Shown here: positions 1 to 7,661 of the stretch, piece after piece
How the letters are laid out: each line of letters starts with the position of its first letter
Position numbering within the stretch: position 1 is the stretch's first letter
Assembly (NCBI GenBank): GCA_964566145.1
Contig: CAZMHN010000006.1
Span: forward strand, 1 to 37,815
Length of the DNA: 37,815 nt
Source: CAZMHN01 sp964566145
Lineage (GTDB): Bacteria > Patescibacteriota > Patescibacteriia > Veblenbacterales > UBA10138
Direction: 5' to 3'
Program-made: the position numbers and the translations under genes
Notes under the pieces: model-generated
The model's database searches: none
The model's input: the letters and a program-made list of their open reading frames with translations, nothing else
What the model was told of the DNA's origin: nothing

Positions 1-21
1 CGATCCCCCAACGGCGCATGC

Positions 22-50
22 ATGATACGGATACGGGCCCTGCGGGTCAA
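22..50 (-). promoter_or_regulatory. Promoter for a gene beyond the left edge
   Basis: On the minus strand TTGACC (50-45) is followed after exactly 17 bases by TATCAT (27-22). Transcription would begin near position 15 and run out of the window to the left. The -35 box overlaps the stop codon of the preceding gene (47-49). The target gene is not visible. Confidence 0.55.
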
Positions 51-418
51 GCCTTCATGAGGCCGGGGTTCTCGTCCAGGAGTTTGTTCACCTTGGCGGC
101 CAGAATGAAGTCGTTCTCGGAAAGTCCGCCGATGGCGTGCGTCCAGAGTTCCACCCGCACCTTGTTCCACGAATGCAGTTGGAAGTTGGGATGGTGTCCT
201 TCGGTCTCGGCTACTTCCGCCATCTTGTTTATGAATTCAACGGCGGAAAGGAAATCCCTGAACACAATCTCGCGCCACAGCCTGTTGTCCTGGTACATCC
301 AGCCGGTCGTGCCTTCCAGGAACCTGCCTGCCTCGACGTTGGTCAAAGGCGCCGTACCGCCTTCGCACGGCACGCATTTTTTGCCTATGAGGTCCAGATA
401 GCACTGGTTCTGGGCCAT
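47..418 (-). CDS. phhB: Pterin-4a-carbinolamine dehydratase (PCD/DCoH family)
   Basis: Predicted to dehydrate 4a-hydroxytetrahydropterin, recycling the cofactor of aromatic amino acid hydroxylases; many bacterial homologues have no such hydroxylase and an unknown role. The 123-residue protein carries the family signature EGHHPNF near residues 73-79, with the His-His-Pro active-site triplet, and a second histidine in the WTHAIGGLS segment near 92-100. The N-terminus has a CVPCEGG segment, frequent in bacterial members. It is the last gene after ftsE-ftsX, starting 7 bases after the ftsX stop, so it is probably cotranscribed. No phenylalanine hydroxylase is visible, so the physiological substrate is open. 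Family assignment is secure; role is not. Confidence 0.9.
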   Translation of the reverse strand: MAQNQCYLDLIGKKCVPCEGGTAPLTNVEAGRFLEGTTGWMYQDNRLWREIVFRDFLSAVEFINKMAEVAETEGHHPNFQLHSWNKVRVELWTHAIGGLSENDFILAAKVNKLLDENPGLMKA

Positions 419-425
419 GGGCGTG

Positions 426-1343
426 TTACGTCCTCAGGTAGCGCCGCATGGCTATGGAAGAAGCCACGATGCCCAGGAGCGAAGCGCCTATGAATTGGGC
501 GCCGAAGAACACCAAAGCTTCCCGGGTGAAGTACTGGGTCAGGTTCAGGGTGCTCCCGCTGAACAGCTGGTCTATGTAAGGCTGAATGAACGACAGGCTG
601 GGCATGAAAACCGCCGCCGTAACTGCCGTCGCCACAGCCGCATACAGCACGCCCTCGATCCAGAACGGCGCCCGGATGAAGGAACTGCTGGCTCCCACCA
701 GCCGCATGATGGATATCTCCTCCCGGTGAGTGTAAATGTTCATGCGTATGGCATTGAACACCATGAGGAGAGCCATAATGACGAACACCAAGCTGACCCC
801 CTGCCCCACCGCAGTGAACTTGGCCGACAGGTCGTTTACGCCCTCTATGACCCGGCGGTAATCGTCGTACCTGGCTTCCTGAACGTACGGCTCGAAACGG
901 GACGACTCAAGCTCGGTGAGTATCGTACCGTAGGCATCCTCGCTCAAAGCCTTCACGACCACGGTCGGACCAAGCGGGTTCTCTCCCAGCTCCAAAAGCG
1001 ACTCGCTGATAAGCGCATTGTCGCCGTGGCGCTCCTTGAATCTCGCCAGGGCCTCTTCGGCCGATATGACCGCAACCTCGCGCACGCCAGAGATGTCCTG
1101 CATGTCCTTGCGTATCACCTCGACGTCCGCATCCTTTAGCTCCGGCTTCAAGTACACGGAAATGTCTATGCGCTGTTCAAGCTGGGACAGCGCCTCGTTC
1201 GACAATACCTGCACGAGTCCCAGGGTCGAAACTGAAATCATGCCCAGAGAAACTATGGTGATGGTGGCTATGGTCAGCCACACGTTGCGCCAGAAATTCT
1301 GGAGCGCGAAGGTGAATATGCGTTTGACGGCGTGGAAGAACAT
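426..1343 (-). CDS. ftsX: Cell division ABC transporter permease FtsX
   Basis: Membrane subunit of the FtsEX complex, which couples ATP hydrolysis at the division site to activation of peptidoglycan hydrolases. The 305-residue protein has the FtsX plan: one N-terminal membrane helix (about 20-45), an extracellular domain (about 55-170) with the ISVYLKP start typical of the family, then three C-terminal helices (about 180-205, 230-255, 275-300). The EEISIMRLVGAS segment after the second helix is the conserved cytoplasmic coupling region. It starts 3 bases after the ftsE stop, so the two are translated as a pair. Length is normal for the family. Confidence 0.95.
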   Translation of the reverse strand: MFFHAVKRIFTFALQNFWRNVWLTIATITIVSLGMISVSTLGLVQVLSNEALSQLEQRIDISVYLKPELKDADVEVIRKDMQDISGVREVAVISAEEALARFKERHGDNALISESLLELGENPLGPTVVVKALSEDAYGTILTELESSRFEPYVQEARYDDYRRVIEGVNDLSAKFTAVGQGVSLVFVIMALLMVFNAIRMNIYTHREEISIMRLVGASSSFIRAPFWIEGVLYAAVATAVTAAVFMPSLSFIQPYIDQLFSGSTLNLTQYFTREALVFFGAQFIGASLLGIVASSIAMRRYLRT

Positions 1344-1346
1344 AGG

Positions 1347-2036
1347 CTAGGTAAGCACGTAGCGGCCGTGCTTTTGGTCGGATACGACCCTCCCCTGGTC
1401 CAGCACCACCACCCGGCGCTTCAGGTCGTTCACAACGTCGCGGTTATGCGTGACGAGGAGCACGGTCGTTCCAAACTCGTTTATATGCTTCAGGAGTTCG
1501 ATGATCTCTTTCGTGTTTATGGAATCCAGATTTCCAGTGGGCTCGTCGGCCACGAGTATCTTGGGCCGGTGCGCCAGCGCCCGGGCTATGACCACGCGCT
1601 GCTGCTCGCCGCCTGACATTTGCCTTGGGAACCTGTCCGTCTTATGTTCGAGCCCCACTATCTTCAGAAGCTGAGGCACCACGCTCTTGATGAGCGAAGG
1701 AGCGGCTCCGGCCACCTCCAGGGCGAAGGCCACGTTCTCGAACACGGTTTTCCTGGGCAGAAGCTTGAAATCCTGGAACACCACGCCTATCTGCCGCCTC
1801 AAGACCGGAACTTCCCGCGGCTTGATGCCGGTGATGTCCCAGCCTCCCACCAGAATGCGCCCCTCCGACGGCCTTTCTTCGGCTATGAGGAGCTTGACCA
1901 GCGTGGTCTTGCCTGTGCCGCTCTGACCCACAATGGAAACAAACTCGCCGTCCTCGATGGTGAGCGTAATGCGCTCAAGCGCCGCCGAGTCGCCCGGGTA
2001 GTGTTTAGAAATGTTTCGGAACTCTATCAATGACAT
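1347..2036 (-). CDS. ftsE: Cell division ATP-binding protein FtsE
   Basis: ATPase of the FtsEX division complex. The 229-residue protein contains all ABC ATPase motifs: Walker A GQSGTGKTT (37-45), Q-loop Q88 in VFQDF, signature SGGEQ (141-145), Walker B ILVADE (160-165) with catalytic E165, and the switch His197 in VTHNRD. The ATG lies 11 bases after a TATAGT that could be a -10 box, with no convincing -35, and the tRNA pair lies upstream on the same strand. Transcription could therefore come from its own weak promoter or by read-through from the tRNA promoter at 2441-2469. Gene order ftsE-ftsX is the standard one. Confidence 0.96.
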   Translation of the reverse strand: MSLIEFRNISKHYPGDSAALERITLTIEDGEFVSIVGQSGTGKTTLVKLLIAEERPSEGRILVGGWDITGIKPREVPVLRRQIGVVFQDFKLLPRKTVFENVAFALEVAGAAPSLIKSVVPQLLKIVGLEHKTDRFPRQMSGGEQQRVVIARALAHRPKILVADEPTGNLDSINTKEIIELLKHINEFGTTVLLVTHNRDVVNDLKRRVVVLDQGRVVSDQKHGRYVLT

Positions 2037-2057
2037 GGTACCTACATACTATACCAC

Positions 2058-2086
2058 ACTCCCAAGGGCTTTGCGCCCCGGGGAGT
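2058..2086 (-). other. Hairpin in the ftsE leader
   Basis: Nested inverted repeat: ACTCCC (2058-2063) pairs with GGGAGT (2081-2086), and inside it GGGC (2066-2069) pairs with GCCC (2075-2078) around a 5-base loop. It lies between the tRNA genes and ftsE. There is no following T-run in either direction, so it is not a clear intrinsic terminator. It may be a processing or attenuation structure. Confidence 0.4.
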
Positions 2087-2096
2087 ATACGATTAC

Positions 2097-2117
2097 CTGG
2101 AGCCAGAGGTGGGGATC
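2097..2117. repeat. Distal copy of tRNA-Thr 3' end (direct repeat)
   Basis: These 21 bases are identical to 2270-2290, the 3' T-arm half, acceptor strand, discriminator and CCA of the tRNA-Thr gene plus one flanking base. No other part of a tRNA accompanies this copy. A detached perfect copy of a tRNA 3' end is the usual trace of site-specific integration (an att site), though an old partial tRNA duplication would look similar. Confidence 0.75.
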
Positions 2118-2269
2118 CTCCTCACCCGTCGCGCTCAAGGCCTCGCGCTCCTCCTTCGGAGCCCGGCACCCGCTGCGACTGCCACAACGGCAGTCGGTCG
2201 GGTTGCCTTCGATCCCCCGTCACGCCCCGGCAACCGAGACTGTTGAAGGCTGTCGACTTGCTGATTATT
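2118..2269 (-). other. Hairpin-rich spacer between two copies of the tRNA-Thr 3' end
   Basis: These 152 bases have no credible gene. They contain several perfect inverted repeats: GCTCC (2147-2151) with GGAGC (2158-2162); CGACTGCC (2176-2183) with GGCAGTCG (2189-2196), loop of five; and GGTTGCC (2201-2207) with GGCAACC (2229-2235). Bounded by direct repeats of the tRNA 3' end, it could be a remnant of an integrated element, a small non-autonomous element, or a structured RNA made as the trailer of the tRNA transcript. Confidence 0.5.
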
Positions 2270-2290
2270 CTGGAGCCAGAGGTGGGGATC
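2270..2290. repeat. Proximal copy of the tRNA-Thr 3' end direct repeat
   Basis: Identical in 21 of 21 bases to 2097-2117. This copy is part of the intact tRNA-Thr gene. The two copies start 173 bases apart. Confidence 0.75.
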
Positions 2291-2346
2291 GAACCCACGA
2301 CCTGCGCGTTACGAGTGCGCTGCTCTACCAACTGAGCTACTCTGGC
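2271..2346 (-). tRNA. tRNA-Thr (anticodon CGT)
   Basis: Full cloverleaf on the minus strand: acceptor GCCAGAG pairs with CTCTGGC, D-stem GCTC with GAGC, anticodon loop CTCGTAA giving anticodon CGT, T-stem GTGGG with CCCAC around TTCGATC. The discriminator is T and CCA is encoded (2273-2271). The last anticodon-stem pair (position 31-39) is an A-C mismatch. It lies 11 bases downstream of tRNA-Gly and is very likely made from the same transcript. Its 3' end is duplicated at 2097-2117. Confidence 0.95.
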
Positions 2347-2357
2347 GTACCAAGGAG

Positions 2358-2431
2358 TGGAGCGGGATACGGGAATCGAACCCGCGTCTCAAGCTTGGGA
2401 AGCTTGCATACTGCCATTGTACTAATCCCGC
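2358..2431 (-). tRNA. tRNA-Gly (anticodon CCC)
   Basis: Cloverleaf on the minus strand: acceptor GCGGGAT with ATCCCGC, D-stem GTAC with GTAT, anticodon stem CAAGC with GCTTG around TTCCCAA (anticodon CCC), T-stem GCGGG with CCCGT around TTCGATT. Discriminator T and encoded CCA (2360-2358). It is the first gene of a two-tRNA transcript. Confidence 0.95.
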
Positions 2432-2440
2432 GCACGGAGC

Positions 2441-2469
2441 AGTATAGCTACGCTGAAAGCGCAAATCAA
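2441..2469 (-). promoter_or_regulatory. Promoter of the tRNA-Gly/tRNA-Thr unit
   Basis: Minus strand TTGATT (2469-2464), 17-base spacer, TATACT (2446-2441). The predicted start is only a few bases ahead of the mature tRNA-Gly 5' end at 2431. The stretch 2470-2531, between this promoter and the ppiC stop, holds no gene or clear terminator. Confidence 0.65.
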
Positions 2470-2531
2470 GCCTCTTGCCCCAAAGGCCCGCGAGCGCCAG
2501 TCCCTGCCGCCTTAGGGCGCCTGCAAACGGA

Positions 2532-3566
2532 CTAGCTCCTGATGGGCAACAGCCTGACCACCGTGGCGTCTTTGCGCGCTCGCGCCAGCCAATCGGGGAA
2601 ATCCGCCACCTGGAACAAAATATGCGACGCTTGCACCGTTCCCTCTTCGTCCCCGGTTCCGCTGTCGTCCAATCCGTCCAGCCGTATGAGATGCACTCCG
2701 AAATCGGTCTGAACCGGTCCGCTTATCTCCCCTACCTGGAGGGAGCGCAGGGCCGACTCAAACGCCGGCACCATGGTGCCCCAGGTAAACCACCCCAGGC
2801 TCCCGCCCTGCTCAGCGGTGCTGACGTCGGCGCTGTACTCTCGCGCGGCTTCCTCGAAGCTTATCTGCCGGCTATCCAGCTTGTCTTTGACGTCCTGGGC
2901 CAGCGTCTTTGCCGCAACCGTCGCCGCCGGGTCTTGATTCAGGTATTCAAGTATCTTGAAGCGCTCCAGATAAGGGCGCACCATGCGCTGTCTAAAGTCT
3001 GCCAGGTCCCAACCGTATGTTTCCTTGAGGTACTCCTCCAGCGCTTCGGCGGTGCCGAACTGCGCCTGCATCGTCTGCACTTGGGTTTCAACGGCCTCAT
3101 CTTCCACGCCCAGGCCGTTATCCTGCAGTGCCTTGCGCACCAGGCTGATTTCCACCAGCCTCTCCAGCGCCGCCGACTCAAACGTAGCGCCCGCAGCAGT
3201 AGGGTCGCCCTCGGCAACGCGCCGGAACGTATCCAGCTCGTCCTGGAACTCTCCGTACCATACCACCGTGCCGTCCACGACAGCCACCGGCCAAGGCAGA
3301 CGCGAGGCCACGCCGGGAGCGTACCTGTCCAGCCTGGCCACGAATAATACGGCGTAGAGCGCCGCCAGCGCGATCGGCACAACGACCATGGCCTGTATGC
3401 GGCGCTTGTGCCTATGCAGGCGCTGGCGAAGTCCGGGGTCCACCGCGGGTGCGGACGGCTCCGAGGGTGCGGGCTGGACAGGTTCGGGGTGGCTTATCTC
3501 CTCCAACACCTCTTTTCGCACCTCCTCGGGCGGCCGCGCGGCCGTTTGTGAACGCGGTTTGGGCAT
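2532..3566 (-). CDS. Membrane-anchored PpiC/SurA-type peptidyl-prolyl isomerase
   Basis: Predicted extracytoplasmic foldase that helps exported proteins fold and isomerises prolyl bonds. The 344-residue protein has a proline-rich cytoplasmic N-terminus (1-55), a single membrane helix (about 57-77), a helical SurA-N-type chaperone domain (about 85-210) and a parvulin domain (about 225-300) with the recognisable blocks ISFEEAAREYS, QGGSLGWF and GVHLIRLDG. There is no lipobox, so anchoring is by the helix, unlike PrsA lipoproteins. It starts 9 bases after the stop of the FtsB-like gene and is probably cotranscribed with it. The client proteins are unknown. Confidence 0.85.
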   Translation of the reverse strand: MPKPRSQTAARPPEEVRKEVLEEISHPEPVQPAPSEPSAPAVDPGLRQRLHRHKRRIQAMVVVPIALAALYAVLFVARLDRYAPGVASRLPWPVAVVDGTVVWYGEFQDELDTFRRVAEGDPTAAGATFESAALERLVEISLVRKALQDNGLGVEDEAVETQVQTMQAQFGTAEALEEYLKETYGWDLADFRQRMVRPYLERFKILEYLNQDPAATVAAKTLAQDVKDKLDSRQISFEEAAREYSADVSTAEQGGSLGWFTWGTMVPAFESALRSLQVGEISGPVQTDFGVHLIRLDGLDDSGTGDEEGTVQASHILFQVADFPDWLARARKDATVVRLLPIRS

Positions 3567-3575
3567 AACGGTTGG

Positions 3576-3941
3576 TTACTGCTTATAAAATACGCGCAGC
3601 CACCTCTGCCAGTTCGATAGTGCGGCGTCCGCAGGTTCAGATTGTCCGGTTTCCGCCCCTCCCAAGCCCGGAATGACGACCACTTGCTCTCCGGGTAGCT
3701 TCAGGCCCAGGCGCAGTCTGGCCTCCCGCTCCTGATATTCCTCCGTACCCAGGTACCTTAGGAGCTCGGACAGCTCCTGCGACTGGCTCTCGTACGAATC
3801 GATGTCGGCCTGAAGCCGTTCGACTTCGCGATTGACCTCGGCGCGGCGGATAAGGCTTTGGCCTATGCCAAAAGCCACGACCCCCAGGGCCAAGAGCGCT
3901 ACCAGCAGGAACAGACGCGAAACGGCTCTACCTTCTGCCAT
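3576..3941 (-). CDS. FtsB/DivIC-type septum formation initiator
   Basis: Small bitopic division protein expected to bridge FtsL/FtsQ partners at the septum. The 121 residues comprise a short cytoplasmic tail, one membrane helix (about 9-29), a coiled coil (about 33-64) rich in Glu/Gln/Leu heptads, and the family tail EREARLRLGL followed by PGEQVVVIPG (72-92). The C-terminal 30 residues are variable. A TATACT lies 8 bases before the ATG, which suggests a very short leader, and its upstream region is shared with the divergent 31-residue peptide gene at 4013. Whether it is FtsB or DivIC is not decidable from sequence alone. Confidence 0.8.
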   Translation of the reverse strand: MAEGRAVSRLFLLVALLALGVVAFGIGQSLIRRAEVNREVERLQADIDSYESQSQELSELLRYLGTEEYQEREARLRLGLKLPGEQVVVIPGLGGAETGQSEPADAALSNWQRWLRVFYKQ

Positions 3942-4000
3942 ATGGCGCTAGTATACCACGCGAGCCGCCCTTTGCGTTCACGCCCCGCCTGCTTCCGTGC

Positions 4001-4006
4001 TAAACT
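4001..4006 (+). promoter_or_regulatory. -10 box of a leaderless gene
   Basis: TAAACT ends six bases before the ATG at 4013, so transcription should begin at or next to the start codon. The stretch TTGGCGCATG that follows is repeated exactly at the start of the gene at 29892. No good -35 box is visible. Confidence 0.45.
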
Positions 4007-4012
4007 TGGCGC

Positions 4013-4108
4013 ATGAAACGAAAGAGCTGGATACAAATCACCTGGCTGGTGCTCACCATCATGGTCACTGTCACCATGGTGCTCTTGAGCTTCTCCGGGG
4101 CGTTCTAG
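4013..4108 (+). CDS. 31-residue single-pass membrane peptide
   Basis: A short ORF that encodes a basic N-terminus (MKRKSW) followed by about 18 hydrophobic residues rich in Leu, Val, Thr and Met, ending SFSGAF. The basic end predicts an N-in membrane peptide. Support comes from the charge/hydrophobicity layout and a -10 box six bases ahead of the ATG; there is no Shine-Dalgarno sequence. It is divergent from the division gene at 3941 and convergent with lepA: the two stop codons overlap in the palindrome CTAG (4105-4108). Comparable short peptides are easily missed by gene callers. Function unknown. Confidence 0.55.
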   Translation: MKRKSWIQITWLVLTIMVTVTMVLLSFSGAF

Positions 4109-5910
4109 CGTTCCGTATCCCTGGTCACGAGCGCCAGGTAGGCCTCGGACGGTATATCAACCTTGCCCCTCAGGCGCATGCGCTTCTTGCCGGCTTTCTG
4201 TTTTTCCAGCAGTTTGCGCTTCCTGGTAACGTCGCCGCCCGACGAAGCGCGCTTCAGAACGTCCTTGCGCATGGCCGGCAGCCGCTCGGCGGCGATGATT
4301 TTGCCTCCCAGGGCGGCTTGTATCTTTACTTCGAACATCTGCCTGGGAAGCACCTGGCGCAGACGTTCCACAATGGAGCGGCCCCGCCTATAAGCTTCAT
4401 CCTCGTACACGATCGTGGCCAGGGGTTCCACCGGCTCGTCCGCCACGAGAATGTCCAGCCGCCGGACCGAGCAGTCCTGATACCCGTCAAACTCGTAGCT
4501 TAGCGAGGCGTACCCGCTGCTGACGCTCTTCACCTGGTCGTAGAAATCCACCAGGATGGCGTTCAGCGGTACGCGGTACCTTAGAATGGCGCGCCCGCCC
4601 GAACCGGCTTCTCCCAGGTAGTCGGTGGACCGGTACTCGCCTCTGAACTCCTGCACCGTCTGCATGAGCACGCCCAGGTGCTCGACGGGCGTAACTATAT
4701 CCACCCGCACGACCGGCTCGCGCACGGCGCGTATGCGGTCGGGCGTCGGCAGGTCCTGCGCTCCGTGCACGGTTGCCGTGAAGCCGTCGGTCCGGTCGAC
4801 TTGGTACGCGACCGAGGGTGCAGTGATGACCACGTTCAGTCCGTACTCGCGCTTCAGGCGCTCGCGTACGATGTCGAGGTGCAACAGCCCCAGGAACCCG
4901 GAGCGGAAGCCGTAACCCAAAGCCTGGGTGTGCTCGCCTTCGAAGGACAAGCTGGCGTCGTTGAGCTTCAGCTTCTGGAGCGCGTCCCTCAGTTTCTCGG
5001 CCGATTCGCCGGCGCCCGGATACAAGCCGGCGTACACCATCGGCACCGGCTCTTTGTACGTATCCAGAGGCGCAGCCGACAAATCCCTGGCGATAGTGTC
5101 CCCCACCCGCGCCAGGCGTATCTCTTTCAGGCCGGTCACCAGGTAGCCGATGCTCCCCGGTCCCAAGCTCTCAGCAGGCTTCATTTGCGGCGTGTACGTG
5201 CCAAGCTCCAGCACTTCGCCCTTGGCCCTGCTCCCCAAAAGGGCGTAGGCTTCATTCTGCTTCAGGGTGCCGTCGAACACGCGGATGGAAACCACCACGC
5301 CGCGGTAGTCGTCGTATTTCGAATCGAATATGAGCGCACTACACGCCGATCCGGTGGTCAGGCTCCTGGGCGGCGGCACGTTCTCCAGCACGGCGTCAAG
5401 CACGCGCTCTACGCCGCTGCCGTCCTTGGCCGAAACCTTCAGGACGGATTTCGGATCCACATTCAAAAGCTGGGCCAGTTCCTGCGCCACCCGCTCCGGG
5501 TCGGCGGCCGGCAGGTCTATCTTATTGACCACCGGAACGATGGTGAGCCCCTGGAGCACCGCCAGCTCATAGTTGGCGATGGTCTGGGCCTGTATGCCTT
5601 GCGTGGCGTCGACCAGCAGTACCGCGCCCTCGACGCACGCCAAACTGCGCGACACCTCATAAGCGAAATCAACGTGGCCGGGCGTGTCTATGAGGTTCAA
5701 GGTGGTGCCGCGCCACTGCATGGTGACGGGCTGAAGCTTTATCGTGATGCCGCGCTCGCGCTCCAGGTCCATGCTGTCCAACAACTGCGCCTGCATGTCG
5801 CGCTTGGCCACCGTGCCGGTCAGCTCCAAGAATCTGTCAGCCAGGGTGGACTTCCCGTGGTCTATGTGGGCGATGATGCAGAAATTCCTTATGGCAAGAG
5901 CAGGCGGCAT
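4105..5910 (-). CDS. lepA: Elongation factor 4 (LepA) GTPase
   Basis: Ribosome-associated translational GTPase that acts on stalled or mis-translocated ribosomes and in initiation. At 601 residues it has the normal LepA length. Visible motifs: G1 AHIDHGKST (14-22), switch I with RERGITI (52-58), G3 DTPGH (about 76-80), G4 NKIDLP (about 130-135), then the EF-G-like domains and the LepA-specific C-terminal domain ending with the basic stretch AGKKRMRLRGKVDIP. The start is one base after the murJ stop, so murJ and lepA are cotranscribed. Confidence 0.97.
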   Translation of the reverse strand: MPPALAIRNFCIIAHIDHGKSTLADRFLELTGTVAKRDMQAQLLDSMDLERERGITIKLQPVTMQWRGTTLNLIDTPGHVDFAYEVSRSLACVEGAVLLVDATQGIQAQTIANYELAVLQGLTIVPVVNKIDLPAADPERVAQELAQLLNVDPKSVLKVSAKDGSGVERVLDAVLENVPPPRSLTTGSACSALIFDSKYDDYRGVVVSIRVFDGTLKQNEAYALLGSRAKGEVLELGTYTPQMKPAESLGPGSIGYLVTGLKEIRLARVGDTIARDLSAAPLDTYKEPVPMVYAGLYPGAGESAEKLRDALQKLKLNDASLSFEGEHTQALGYGFRSGFLGLLHLDIVRERLKREYGLNVVITAPSVAYQVDRTDGFTATVHGAQDLPTPDRIRAVREPVVRVDIVTPVEHLGVLMQTVQEFRGEYRSTDYLGEAGSGGRAILRYRVPLNAILVDFYDQVKSVSSGYASLSYEFDGYQDCSVRRLDILVADEPVEPLATIVYEDEAYRRGRSIVERLRQVLPRQMFEVKIQAALGGKIIAAERLPAMRKDVLKRASSGGDVTRKRKLLEKQKAGKKRMRLRGKVDIPSEAYLALVTRDTER

Positions 5911-5911
5911 G

Positions 5912-7477
5912 CTAGATCAGGCTCCGTAAAGATTTAAGCCAGCGGGAAACCACCGCCACCTCGGGCAGTTTGAACACCATGGCCAGCACCAGATAGCAGG
6001 CCGCACCCGCGGCGCCCGCCGCGGTACCCTGCAGGAAAATGCCCACGAAGGTCTGCATGTCGACAACCTCGGCCATCAGCCTCAGCGTGCCGTAAGCGCA
6101 CGCCCCGGCCATGAACGCCGCAGTAATGACGGGCGCCAGAAAGCTTGTAATACTGGCCACGGCGCTCTCCTCAAGGGTCTTGCCCAGGAGCGCCAAGAGC
6201 AGGGTGAGCTGAAGCACGCTGGCCGCCACGTAGGCCATGCCTACGCCCGCCAGACCGAAGGGCCGGAAGACCATAAGCAGGCCTACATTCAATAGAATGC
6301 TGCAAATGCTCGCCACTACCGGGGTGGTGGTGTCGCGAGCCGCGTAAAACCCCCTGGCGGCCAAAGGAATAAGGCTGTCGGCCACCATGGCGAGCGCCAG
6401 GAACCCCAGGACCTGAGCGGTACGGATGGTATCGCCCCAATCGAACGCTCCGCTGCCCAGCACCACGCGCACTATCTGCGCGCGTTCGACCAGGAACAGC
6501 ACTGCCAAAGGCACCACAAAGAACAGCACCTTGCGTACGCTTGAACTGAACTCGGCGCTGAATGACGCCTTATCTTCGTTGCTCAAGGCCAGCGAAAAGA
6601 CCGGAAAGGCCGCTACGGCCAATGACACGCCGAACACGCTGATGGGAAAGCTGTGCAGGTTTACGGCAAAGGAATAGGCCGCCAGGCTTCCGACCGAGAG
6701 ATGCGAAACGAAACTCACCGTTACGATCTGGTTCACCTGCTGTGCCGCCAGACCCAGTGTGCGCGGCAACATGAGCCTGCCCACCTCGCGCACGCTTGCC
6801 CACTCGCGGAACCTTTGCCAGGCGAATCCGAGACGTGCCAGGGAAGGCCCCTGAACAAGCAGATGCAGGGCGCTGCCCAGCACCACGCCCCAGGCCAGCC
6901 CAATCGGCCCTACCTGCGGCACGAGGGCGTAGATGCCTGCAATAATGCCAAGATTGTACGCCACCGGCGCCACAGCGTACGCCAGGAACCTGCGCTCGGC
7001 TTGGAGTACGCTGCCTATGACGCTTGAGGCTCCGAAGAATACTAGCGTCACGAGCATGATGCGAGACAGCCTGACAGAGAGGTCGAACGTCGCCGCATCG
7101 AATCCCGGTACCACGAACTTCAGGATATGCGAGGCGAACACCGCCGCCAGCAGGCTTGAAAACGCCAAGAAGACGGTCAAAAGCACCAGCACCCTCTGCG
7201 CCAGCCCGCGGGCCGCTTCAGGGCCCTGGTTCTCCCGCAGGCGTACGAACACCGGGATCAGGGCGCTGGCCAAAGCTCCCAGCACGAAAGTATTGAATAT
7301 GAAATCGGGCACCTTGAAAGCGGCGTAGTACGCGTCCAGCGTTTCGGAGGCGCCGAACGTGGATGCCAGCACCCTGTCGCGCAACACGCCTATCAAGCGC
7401 GACACCACGGAAAAAACCGCCAGAAGCAAAGCGTGGCGGGGTACCGAACTGCCGTTCCCGATACCGAAGAGGTTCAT
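5912..7477 (-). CDS. murJ: Lipid II flippase MurJ (MviN family)
   Basis: Moves the peptidoglycan precursor lipid II to the outer face of the cytoplasmic membrane. The 521-residue protein is hydrophobic throughout, consistent with 14 membrane helices, and carries the family N-terminal blocks SRLIGVLRDRVLASTFGAS and DAYYAAFKVPDFIFN followed by GALASALIPVF. The ATG at 7477 is preferred because family similarity begins within the first 25 residues. It follows a 53-codon ORF by 6 bases and is transcribed from the promoter at 7662-7690. It is cotranscribed with lepA. Confidence 0.95.
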   Translation of the reverse strand: MNLFGIGNGSSVPRHALLLAVFSVVSRLIGVLRDRVLASTFGASETLDAYYAAFKVPDFIFNTFVLGALASALIPVFVRLRENQGPEAARGLAQRVLVLLTVFLAFSSLLAAVFASHILKFVVPGFDAATFDLSVRLSRIMLVTLVFFGASSVIGSVLQAERRFLAYAVAPVAYNLGIIAGIYALVPQVGPIGLAWGVVLGSALHLLVQGPSLARLGFAWQRFREWASVREVGRLMLPRTLGLAAQQVNQIVTVSFVSHLSVGSLAAYSFAVNLHSFPISVFGVSLAVAAFPVFSLALSNEDKASFSAEFSSSVRKVLFFVVPLAVLFLVERAQIVRVVLGSGAFDWGDTIRTAQVLGFLALAMVADSLIPLAARGFYAARDTTTPVVASICSILLNVGLLMVFRPFGLAGVGMAYVAASVLQLTLLLALLGKTLEESAVASITSFLAPVITAAFMAGACAYGTLRLMAEVVDMQTFVGIFLQGTAAGAAGAACYLVLAMVFKLPEVAVVSRWLKSLRSLI

Positions 7478-7483
7478 GCGCTG

Positions 7484-7645
7484 TTACGACAACAACCCCG
7501 CGTGGCTGGAGGCGAGAAGGCTTGAAGGGACCAAAATGTTGGTATCCAAGCGCAGAGAGTGCACAAGCCAGTATCCCATACAGGACTGGTCGTGCAGTTC
7601 CCCGCGTGCATTCTCCACAACCTCCAACCGCTCGGGGTTGTTCAT
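7484..7645 (-). CDS. Hypothetical 53-residue ORF heading the murJ-lepA transcript
   Basis: The ATG at 7645 lies about 10 bases after the predicted transcription start of a strong promoter, and the stop is 6 bases before murJ. The peptide (MNNPERLEVVENARG at the start, then YWLVHSLRLDTNILVPSS) is mildly amphipathic, with one Cys and no membrane helix. I do not recognise a family. It could be a real small protein, a leader peptide that couples translation to murJ, or just an open stretch in a 5' leader of about 180 bases. No Shine-Dalgarno sequence is visible. Confidence 0.35.
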   Translation of the reverse strand: MNNPERLEVVENARGELHDQSCMGYWLVHSLRLDTNILVPSSLLASSHAGLLS

Positions 7646-7661
7646 GATTGTCAACGTAATG

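Noticed and set aside
2118..2269. A second, degraded tRNA gene
   Set aside because: Only the 3' T-arm/acceptor part is repeated; no acceptor 5' strand, D-arm or anticodon arm can be found at a suitable distance.
2122..2331. 69-codon minus-strand frame running through tRNA-Thr
   Set aside because: It is the translation of the tRNA and its spacer (the VGSIPTSGS pattern is a common tRNA artefact), not a protein.
2470..2531. Terminator between ppiC and the tRNA promoter
   Set aside because: Short GC-rich inverted pieces exist but no good stem with a T-run on the minus strand.
4678..5937. 419-codon open frame on the plus strand
   Set aside because: Antisense to lepA, whose motifs are complete; the translation is rich in Arg, His and Gln with no recognisable domain. 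A by-product of GC-rich codon use.
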